From Leptothrix sp. (in: b-proteobacteria) (GTDB lineage: Bacteria > Pseudomonadota > Gammaproteobacteria > Burkholderiales > Burkholderiaceae_C): a stretch of DNA of 64,000 nucleotides. The notes below the pieces were generated by a model. It saw only the letters and a program-made list of their open reading frames with translations, was not told the DNA's origin and ran no database searches. Shown here piece after piece: positions 58,392 through 64,000 of the stretch. The translations under genes were made by a program, and so were the position numbers. Each line of letters begins with the position of its first letter. The first letter of the stretch is position 1. Location of the stretch: positions 62,001-126,000 of the forward strand of contig PNKV01000014.1 in assembly GCA_013822685.1 (NCBI GenBank). Direction: 5' to 3'.

Positions 58392-59444
58392 TCAAGCCTT
58401 GTCGGCCTCGCTGGTGAAGGCATCGGCGAAGAAGAACTCGGCGGGCAGGCCATGCAGGTTCACAAAGTCGCGCTGGGCCACTTGCACCATCACCGGCGCG
58501 CCGCAGGCATAGACCTCGTGGCCTGACAAATCGGGCAGGTCGTCCATGACGGCGTGGTGCACCAGGCCCACGCGGCCCGTCCACCCGTCGCCCGGTTTGG
58601 GCTCTGACAGCACGGGCACATAGGTCAGCCAGGGCAACTCGGCCGCGGCTTGTTCGATCCAGTCGTGCAGGTACAAGTCGGCGCGGCTGCGGCAACCCCA
58701 GTACAGCACCGTGGGCCGGGTGATGCCCTTGAAGCGCATGTGTTCGATGATGGCTTTGATGGGCGCAAAGCCCGTGCCCGAGGCCAGCAGCACGACGGGC
58801 TTGTCGGAGTCTTCACGCAGGAAGAAGGTGCCGTAAGGCCCTTCCACGCGCAGGATTTCTTTCTCCTTCATCGCGCCAAACACGTGGTCCGTGAACTTGC
58901 CGCCGGGCATGTGGCGCAGGTGCAGTTCAATGCTGGTGATGGGTGCGCCGCCTTCCACCGTTTGCGTCGCGGTGCTCAAGGCATTGGCCATCGAGTAACT
59001 GCGGCGGCTGCCATCCTTGAGGATGAACTCGATGTATTGCCCGGCGCGAAAGCCGAACGTGTTGTTGGTGGGCAGTTGCAGGCGCATCACCATCACGTCC
59101 GGGGCGGCCAAGGTCAGGCTGATGACGCGGGTGGGCATCTTCACGATGGGGAAGTCGCCCGCGGACACCACCTGGCGCGACTCGATCACCAGGTCGGTCT
59201 GCGGTGTGGCGCAGCAGGTGAGCATCCAGCCTGCGGCTTCCTCTTCGTCGCTCAAGGCCTTGGCCTGGTGCACGCCATGGATCACACGGCCTTCAAGCAG
59301 CTTGCATTTGCACGAGCCGCAGGCGCCGTCCTTGCAGCCATAGGGCAGGCCGACGTTGTCGCTGATGGCCGCACTCAGCACGGTCTCATCGCGTTGCATC
59401 AAGAATTGGCGCCCACTGGGCAGGATGGTCACGGAAAAGCTCAA
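58392..59444 (-). CDS. 2Fe-2S ferredoxin reductase (CDP-6-deoxy-delta-3,4-glucoseen reductase-like)
   Basis: Oxidoreductase of 350 residues with an N-terminal plant-type ferredoxin domain (CKDGACGSCKC near residues 36-46, final Cys in MLTCCATPQ) followed by FAD (RSYSMAN near 148) and NAD (LLASGTGFAPIKAII near 218) domains. Proteins of this kind are commonly named after AscD/RfbI, but no deoxysugar genes are near, so that name is not evidence of function. The start is taken as TTG 59444, since GGAG lies six bases upstream and it gives the usual N-terminus MSFSVTILPSG; an upstream TTG at 59465 is possible. Divergent from the dehydrogenase gene. Confidence 0.87.
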   Translation of the reverse strand: MSFSVTILPSGRQFLMQRDETVLSAAISDNVGLPYGCKDGACGSCKCKLLEGRVIHGVHQAKALSDEEEAAGWMLTCCATPQTDLVIESRQVVSAGDFPIVKMPTRVISLTLAAPDVMVMRLQLPTNNTFGFRAGQYIEFILKDGSRRSYSMANALSTATQTVEGGAPITSIELHLRHMPGGKFTDHVFGAMKEKEILRVEGPYGTFFLREDSDKPVVLLASGTGFAPIKAIIEHMRFKGITRPTVLYWGCRSRADLYLHDWIEQAAAELPWLTYVPVLSEPKPGDGWTGRVGLVHHAVMDDLPDLSGHEVYACGAPVMVQVAQRDFVNLHGLPAEFFFADAFTSEADKA

Positions 59445-59494
59445 AACGCGCTCCACTGCGGTCAAAATGGCCTCCCATTGTCCCTCAGTCGCCC

Positions 59495-60403
59495 ATGCCC
59501 GGTCCTTCTATCAGTCGTCCCGCCCGCTTCCGCCAGACCCGCGTGTTGATCGTGGGTTGCGGCGATGTGGGCTTGCGCGTGGCGCGCGAGTTGTTGCCCC
59601 GCTGCCGCGTGCTGGCCTTGACCTCGCAGCCAGAGCGCGCACAGGCCTTGCGCCAGGTGGGCGTCGTGCCCTTGGTGGGCAACCTTGATCAGCCCGCGAC
59701 GCTGGCCAGGTTGGCCGGGTTGGCGGCGCGGGTGGTGCACCTGGCGCCGCCTCCAGGGCAAGGCAGCGAAGATACGCGCACGCGCCACCTGTTGCAGGCC
59801 TTGTCGCGGCGGGGCAGGGTGCGCAGCCTGGTCTATGGCAGCACCACTGGCGTCTACGGCAACGCGGCGGGCGCCTTCTTCAACGAAACCCGGCCCGTGG
59901 CGCCGGCCACACCGCGCGCTCAGCGCCGTGTCCATGCAGAAGCCCTAGTGCGGTGGTGGGGCCGCCGTGCGGGCGCGCGGGCCAGCATCCTGCGCATCCC
60001 TGGCATCTACGCGGTGGACCGCGAGGGCGGCCATCCCCGCGATCGCGTGCTCAAGGGCTCGCCCGTCTTGAGGCGCGAAGACGACGTCTTCACCAACCAC
60101 ATCCAGGCCGACGACCTGGCCCGTGCCTGCGTGGCCGCGCTGTGGCGAGGGCGCCCGGGCCGTGTGGTTCATGCCTGCGATGACCAGGAGATGCTGATGG
60201 GCGATTACTTCGACCTGGTGGCCGACCTGTGCGGCCTGCCACGCCCGCCCCGGCTGAGCCGGGCCGAGGCCGCGCTGGCCATGTCGCCCTTGCAGATGTC
60301 CTTCCTGAGCGAGTCTCGCCGCTTGGACAACCACCGCCTGCATGCCGAACTGAGGCTGCGGTTGCGCTGCCCGACCATCCGCGAAGGTTTGGCCCTGGGC
60401 TGA
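59495..60403 (+). CDS. NAD(P)-dependent epimerase/dehydrogenase (YeeZ-like SDR)
   Basis: Extended short-chain dehydrogenase-like protein, 302 residues. The nucleotide site is VLIVGCGDVGLRVA near residues 17-30, and YGSTTGVYGN near 113-122 replaces the classic YxxxK region. RRVHAEALVRWW takes the place of the YxxxK helix; a canonical Tyr-Lys pair is not evident, so it may be an atypical or non-catalytic member as in YeeZ. Often found beside the ferredoxin reductase gene in Burkholderiales. Confidence 0.82.
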   Translation: MPGPSISRPARFRQTRVLIVGCGDVGLRVARELLPRCRVLALTSQPERAQALRQVGVVPLVGNLDQPATLARLAGLAARVVHLAPPPGQGSEDTRTRHLLQALSRRGRVRSLVYGSTTGVYGNAAGAFFNETRPVAPATPRAQRRVHAEALVRWWGRRAGARASILRIPGIYAVDREGGHPRDRVLKGSPVLRREDDVFTNHIQADDLARACVAALWRGRPGRVVHACDDQEMLMGDYFDLVADLCGLPRPPRLSRAEAALAMSPLQMSFLSESRRLDNHRLHAELRLRLRCPTIREGLALG

Positions 60404-60504
60404 TCAAGGCCCTCTCATGAGGGAGGGCTTGCAGGGTGGTGCCGCCTTGTTTTTGGTCGATGATGTTTGAATTTCAACCACCAAAAATACCGAGGAAGCA
60501 TCCC

Positions 60505-61473
60505 ATGCGTTTCAACACAGCACTCACATCAATCAGCGCGGCCGTGGTCTTGATGGCGGCGCCTTTCATGTCGGCCAACGCGGCCTACAGCCAGATCGTC
60601 GCGTTTGGCGACAGCCTGTCGGACAACGGCAACGTCTTTGCGGCCACCAAGGCAGGCCTGGGATTTGGCATCCCCACCGCGCCCTATTGGAATGGGCGTT
60701 TCAGCAACGGCCCGGTCGCGGTTGAGGTGATGGCGCAAACACTGGGCCTCCAGCTGGTCGACTACGCGTTTGGCGGCGCGCTCACGGGCAGCACCAACCG
60801 GGCTGGCATCCCTGGCCTGCCGGGTATCCAGAACGAGGTCGATCAGTTCACTGCGAGCTTGAGCGCTGCTGGCAAGACGGCCGACGCTTCGGCGCTTTAC
60901 TTCTTGTGGGGCGGTGGCAATGATTTTCTGGGGGCCGATGACAAGCTGGCGGTGGTTCAGCCGGCCATCGCCAACCTGACTGGCCAGGTGAGCCAGCTTT
61001 ACAGCGCCGGCGCGCGCGACTTCTTTGTGCCTCTGTTGCCCGACCTGTCGAACACGCTGGAGGCGATCAATGCCGGCGCGACGGCGCAAGCGCAGGCCCA
61101 TGCCCTGTCGGTGCTGTTCAACACCAATCTGACGTCGGCCATGCAGGGCTTGCAGGGCAGCCTGGCGGGCGCAACCATCCGTGTCTTTGACCCCAACCCG
61201 GCACTGAACGCGGCCCGTGACCTGGTCCTGGCGGAGGGGGGCACCTCGACCGCAGCGTGCTGGACGGGCGAATACACCGGCTCGGGCGGCACCTTGTGCG
61301 CCAACCCGGATCTGTACACCCTGTGGGATGGCGTGCACCCCACCGCCAGGATGCACTTGGCCATGGGTCAATCGATGGCCGCTGCGGTGCCTGAGCCCGC
61401 CACGGCCGGATTGGCCCTGGTCGGTTTGCTGATCGCCGGGGCTGCCGCGCGCAGGCGCGCCAAGCCGGTTTGA
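60505..61473 (+). CDS. SGNH/GDSL esterase with PEP-CTERM anchor
   Basis: Exported lipase/esterase of 322 residues. Signal peptide (SISAAVVLMAAPFMSANA), block I VAFGDSLSDNGN with catalytic Ser near residue 35, block III GGGNDF near 133, block V DGVHPTARMH with the catalytic Asp-His near 277-280. The C-terminus is a PEP-CTERM signal, VPEPATAGLALVGLLIAG then ARRRAKPV. AGGAAG precedes the ATG. It is probably displayed on the cell surface or in exopolysaccharide; the natural ester substrate is unknown. Confidence 0.9.
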   Translation: MRFNTALTSISAAVVLMAAPFMSANAAYSQIVAFGDSLSDNGNVFAATKAGLGFGIPTAPYWNGRFSNGPVAVEVMAQTLGLQLVDYAFGGALTGSTNRAGIPGLPGIQNEVDQFTASLSAAGKTADASALYFLWGGGNDFLGADDKLAVVQPAIANLTGQVSQLYSAGARDFFVPLLPDLSNTLEAINAGATAQAQAHALSVLFNTNLTSAMQGLQGSLAGATIRVFDPNPALNAARDLVLAEGGTSTAACWTGEYTGSGGTLCANPDLYTLWDGVHPTARMHLAMGQSMAAAVPEPATAGLALVGLLIAGAAARRRAKPV

Positions 61474-61489
61474 TCAAGGCCAGCGCTGC

Positions 61490-62134
61490 TCAAGACGCCG
61501 GTGCGGGCGTCTTGGGCTTGAACGCGCAATAGCGGGCCACACTGCATTCCCAGCAGCGCGGTTTGCGCGCCTGGCACACATAGCGCCCATGCAAGATCAG
61601 CCAATGGTGGGCGTGCTGCAGGTATTGCGGCGGCACGCGTTTGAGCAGCTTCAACTCCACCGCCAAGGGCGTCTTGCCCGGGGCCAGGCCGGTGCGGTTG
61701 CCAATGCGGAAGATGTGCGTGTCCACCGCCAACGTGTGTTCGCCGAAGGCCACGTTCAACACCACGTTGGCGGTCTTGCGGCCCACGCCGGGCAGGGCCT
61801 CCAGGGCCTCGCGGCTGCGCGGCACTTCGCCGCCATGCAGGTCGATCAGCATCTGGCAAGTCAGCAGCAAATGCTTGGCCTTGCTGCGGTACAGGCCGAT
61901 GGTCTTGATGTACTCGCACAACCCTTCAAAGCCCAGGTCCAGGATTTTTTGCGGTGTGTTGGCCACCGGGAACAGCTTCCTGGTGGCCTTGTTCACGCCC
62001 ACATCAGTGGCCTGCGCCGACAGCAGCACGGCGGTCAGCAATTCGAACGGCGTGCTGTATTCCAGCTCGGTTTCTGGCTCGGGGTTGGCGGCTTGCAGGG
62101 TGGCAAAAAAGGGGACGATGTCGGCGGCTTTCAT
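61490..62134 (-). CDS. nth: Endonuclease III (DNA glycosylase/AP lyase)
   Basis: Base-excision repair enzyme of 214 residues removing oxidised pyrimidines. Helix-hairpin-helix LPGVGRKTANVVLN near residues 113-126 with the catalytic Lys, catalytic Asp in VDTHIFRI near 138, and the 4Fe-4S cysteines C-x6-C-x2-C-x5-C near the C-terminus (CQARKPRCWECSVARYC). Divergent from a second glycosylase gene, with 78 bp between the two starts. Confidence 0.95.
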   Translation of the reverse strand: MKAADIVPFFATLQAANPEPETELEYSTPFELLTAVLLSAQATDVGVNKATRKLFPVANTPQKILDLGFEGLCEYIKTIGLYRSKAKHLLLTCQMLIDLHGGEVPRSREALEALPGVGRKTANVVLNVAFGEHTLAVDTHIFRIGNRTGLAPGKTPLAVELKLLKRVPPQYLQHAHHWLILHGRYVCQARKPRCWECSVARYCAFKPKTPAPAS

Positions 62135-62212
62135 GGCGCCAGTCTAGCGGTGGGCGCGCTGCTTGCTGATTGGCGTGAGTCTCATGCTCGGCTTAGCCAG
62201 AAAGAAGCGCTC

Positions 62213-62956
62213 ATGCCCGAAGGCCCCTCCATCGTGATCTTGAAAGAACTGGCCGCCGGTTTCGCTGGCAAGACCATCGCCAACGCCGAAGGCCGCGCCT
62301 TGATCGACAAGACCAGGCTGCTCGAACAGCCCATCGTGGCCATCCGCAGTTGGGGCAAACATTTTCTGATCGAGCTGCCCAACTTGGCCGTGCGCATTCA
62401 CCTGCTGATGTTTGGCAGCTACCGCATCAACGAGCGCAAGGCGGATGCGGTGCCCACCTTGCAACTGCAGTTTGCCGATGGCGAGGAGTTGAACTTCTAC
62501 ACCTGCTCGGTGAAGCTCGTGGAAGGTGCGCTGGGTGACACCTACGATTGGCGCGCCGATGTCATGGCCGATGAATGGGATCCCAAACTGGCCCTCAAGA
62601 AGCTGGTGGCCATGCCCCAGACGCTGGCCTGCGATGCCTTGCTGGATCAGACTGTGTTCGCGGGTGTGGGCAACATCATCAAGAACGAGGTGCTGTTCCG
62701 CATCCAAGTGCACCCCTTGAGCACCCTGGGCGCCATACCCTCCGCCAAGCTGCGTGAGTTGGTCAAGGAGGCGCGGGTTTACAGCTTCGAGTTCCTGGCC
62801 TGGAAGAAAGCCTTCGTGCTCAAGCAGCATTGGTTGGCCCACACCAAATCGATGTGCCCTCGGTGCGCCATCCCTTTCCACAAAGGCAAGCTGGGCCTCA
62901 CTAAGCGCCGAAGCTTCTATTGCGAACGTTGCCAGATCCGGTACGGTGATGTTTAG
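62213..62956 (+). CDS. Fpg/Nei-family DNA glycosylase
   Basis: Protein of 247 residues. The N-terminus MPEGPS provides the catalytic Pro and Glu of the Fpg/Nei family after Met removal; GVGNIIKNEVLFR near 155 is the helix-two-turn-helix. The C-terminal zinc finger has CPRC and CERC near residues 218 and 239. HLLMFGSYRIN replaces the Fpg HLGMTG segment, so substrate preference (oxidised purine or pyrimidine) is unclear. The frame is open far upstream over nth, but the family N-terminus fixes the start. Confidence 0.9.
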   Translation: MPEGPSIVILKELAAGFAGKTIANAEGRALIDKTRLLEQPIVAIRSWGKHFLIELPNLAVRIHLLMFGSYRINERKADAVPTLQLQFADGEELNFYTCSVKLVEGALGDTYDWRADVMADEWDPKLALKKLVAMPQTLACDALLDQTVFAGVGNIIKNEVLFRIQVHPLSTLGAIPSAKLRELVKEARVYSFEFLAWKKAFVLKQHWLAHTKSMCPRCAIPFHKGKLGLTKRRSFYCERCQIRYGDV

Positions 62957-63483
62957 ATCACGACGACTTTGTCGGGCAGCTCATTGGGGTTGCCACGATC
63001 CGGATCGACCGGGAAGTGCACCACCAGCAATTGCGTGACGGCGTCAATGGCTTGGCTCAGGCCTTGCTCAAAGTGCCCGTCGTGCAAGCTGGCCGCCAGT
63101 TGTTGGGCAATGTGCGCCCAAGGCTCGTGGCCTGCCCGCGCCATGATGCCCCGGTCGGCCAGGATTTCAATGCGGCGGTCGGCCAGCAACAGGTAGATCA
63201 ACACGCCGTTGTTGTGCTCGGTGTCCCACGCGCGCAAGGTGCTGAACAGGTTCAGGGCACGCGATCTGGCGGTCTGCTTTTGCCAAAGGTCTGGCCAGCT
63301 TAGGCCCCCTTCGATGCACAGGCGCAATTCGCCCAGGTGCCTGGCCTCACTGGCCTTGACCTGCGCCTGCAGCCGCGCCAAGCCAGCCGCGCTCAAGCGC
63401 CGCCGCGCATGGTCTTCGTCCATCCACCAATGGCGGGCCCAACGCAGCCAAGAGGTGCGCGGTTTTGAATGATCACCAGTCAC
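62953..63483 (-). CDS. TPM-domain protein
   Basis: Protein of 176 residues with a TPM (TLP18.3/Psb32/MOLO-1) domain: LSAAGLARLQAQVKASEARHLGELRLCIE, RAWDTEHNNGVLIYLLLADRRIEILADRGI and HFEQGLSQAIDAVTQLL. A predicted membrane segment is absent. Role unknown; TPM proteins are often envelope-associated. The GTG at 63483 follows a GGAGGT with six bases between, located inside the end of the preceding gene, so the two are coupled with an 11-base overlap. Confidence 0.85.
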   Translation of the reverse strand: MTGDHSKPRTSWLRWARHWWMDEDHARRRLSAAGLARLQAQVKASEARHLGELRLCIEGGLSWPDLWQKQTARSRALNLFSTLRAWDTEHNNGVLIYLLLADRRIEILADRGIMARAGHEPWAHIAQQLAASLHDGHFEQGLSQAIDAVTQLLVVHFPVDPDRGNPNELPDKVVVI

Positions 63484-64000
63484 CGGACGCACCTCCACCG
63501 CCAAAATCGCCACCGCCGCCGGATGAGAAGCCACCGCCTCCACCACCAAACCCGCCTCCGCCAAAACCACCCCCACCAAAACCGCCGCCACCGATGAAGG
63601 GGCCGCCGCGCCCGCGGGATCCGCTGGCCATGGCGGCCACGACCAGGGCCGAGGCCAGGCCCACGCCCATGGCGATCAAGGCGCTGGTGGTGACCAGCCA
63701 GCCTAAGCCACCCACGACCAGGCCCGAGGTCACGGAACCTGCCTTGCGGCCCATCATGGATGTCAGCAGGGCGCCCACCACGGGCACGCCCACGAACAGG
63801 AACACGCCCAGGTCGTTCCACTGAAAGCCGGGGTTCTCGGGCTCGGCCGCCTCGGGCAAGGGCAGGTTCTCGCCCTGCACGCGCGCGGCCAATTGGTCGA
63901 TGGCCAGATCCAGGCCGCCCGCGTAGTCGCCCGCCTTGAAGGATGGCGTGATGGCGCGGGTGATGATCTGCTTGGCGGCCAGGTCGGGGATGGCCCCTTC
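63473..64000 (-). CDS. TPM-domain membrane protein with glycine-rich tail (YgcG-like, N-terminus beyond window)
   Basis: The 175 visible C-terminal residues begin inside a TPM domain (AIPDLAAKQIITRAITPSFKAGDYAGGLDLAIDQL), continue with two or three hydrophobic segments (LGVFLFVGVPVVGALLTSM, GLVVGGLGWLVTTSALIAMGVGLASALVVAAMA) and end in a tail of GGGGFGGG repeats before SGDW. This layout matches YgcG-type proteins, which often pair with LemA. The start and signal peptide lie outside the window. The tail is low-complexity coding sequence, not a DNA-level repeat array. Confidence 0.85.
   Translation of the reverse strand, partial: EGAIPDLAAKQIITRAITPSFKAGDYAGGLDLAIDQLAARVQGENLPLPEAAEPENPGFQWNDLGVFLFVGVPVVGALLTSMMGRKAGSVTSGLVVGGLGWLVTTSALIAMGVGLASALVVAAMASGSRGRGGPFIGGGGFGGGGFGGGGFGGGGGGFSSGGGGDFGGGGASGDW

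Noticed and set aside
58392..60403. Deoxysugar biosynthesis locus
   Set aside because: Only the generic similarity of the reductase to glucoseen reductase suggests it. No dehydratase, aminotransferase or nucleotidyltransferase is nearby.
63480..63620. Tandem DNA repeats or CRISPR-like array
   Set aside because: The periodicity comes from GGGGFGG coding triplets in the glycine-rich tail of a TPM protein; there are no spacers.

Overview
The window looks like a chromosomal segment of a GC-rich betaproteobacterium of the order Burkholderiales. Pointers are the mlaFEDACB order next to gltBD, a CIRCE-type operator at rpoH, PEP-CTERM sorting signals, and the pairing of a CDP-glucoseen-reductase-like ferredoxin reductase with a YeeZ-like dehydrogenase. 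Genus cannot be fixed from sequence alone; an Aquabacterium/Leptothrix/Sphaerotilus-like relative is a guess. No rRNA, tRNA, CRISPR array, prophage or classical insertion sequence was recognised.

Layout. 1-2.7 kb (minus): a ferredoxin reductase and two tandem acyl desaturases, with a DesT-like operator upstream. 2.8-3.7 kb: a REP-associated tyrosine transposase bounded by an inverted repeat and preceded by hairpins. 3.7-10.1 kb: glutamate synthase gltB-gltD, then a strong terminator. 10.2-14.2 kb: the complete Mla phospholipid-transport operon with mlaA embedded. 14.2-19.0 kb: sugar-phosphate block, zwf divergent from tal-pgi-HAD phosphatase. 19.0-20.0 kb: rpoH with a perfect CIRCE operator. 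20.4-25.6 kb: a duplicated secreted protein of unknown function, a YkgJ-type protein, a LexA-controlled radical-SAM protein, ppk2 and dusC. 25.7-31.6 kb: cytochrome P450, chalcone-isomerase-like, HDOD, GNAT, RIO kinase, orphan ParA and a membrane-tethered glutaredoxin. 31.6-39.3 kb: a YgiQ-type radical SAM protein, dbpA and a 1220-residue patatin-like membrane protein. 39.3-41.6 kb: glutathione-dependent formaldehyde detoxification (fghA and the class III alcohol dehydrogenase) and a VF530 protein. 41.6-46.8 kb: a heterodimeric MdlAB-type exporter, a YihG-like acyltransferase and a hypothetical protein. 46.8-54 kb: class II aldolase with malonyl-CoA synthase, a DUF302 protein, an intergenic nested-palindrome element, acyl-CoA ligase with an S4 protein, and aldehyde dehydrogenase. 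54-57.6 kb: livHMGF. 57.6-61.5 kb: two PEP-CTERM proteins flanking the reductase/dehydrogenase pair. 61.5-64 kb: nth divergent from a Fpg/Nei-type glycosylase, then two TPM-domain proteins, the last cut by the window edge.

The genes are mostly housekeeping. The themes are membrane lipid handling (desaturases, Mla, acyltransferase, patatin, acyl-CoA ligases), central carbon and nitrogen metabolism, and stress control (RpoH/HrcA, LexA, glycosylases, formaldehyde detoxification). The most interesting signals are regulatory or architectural: the DesT-like tandem operator, the perfect CIRCE, a LexA box that nearly touches a start codon, the paired palindromes at parA, the ~225-bp intergenic palindrome, and a patatin whose catalytic residues are separated by a polytopic membrane block.
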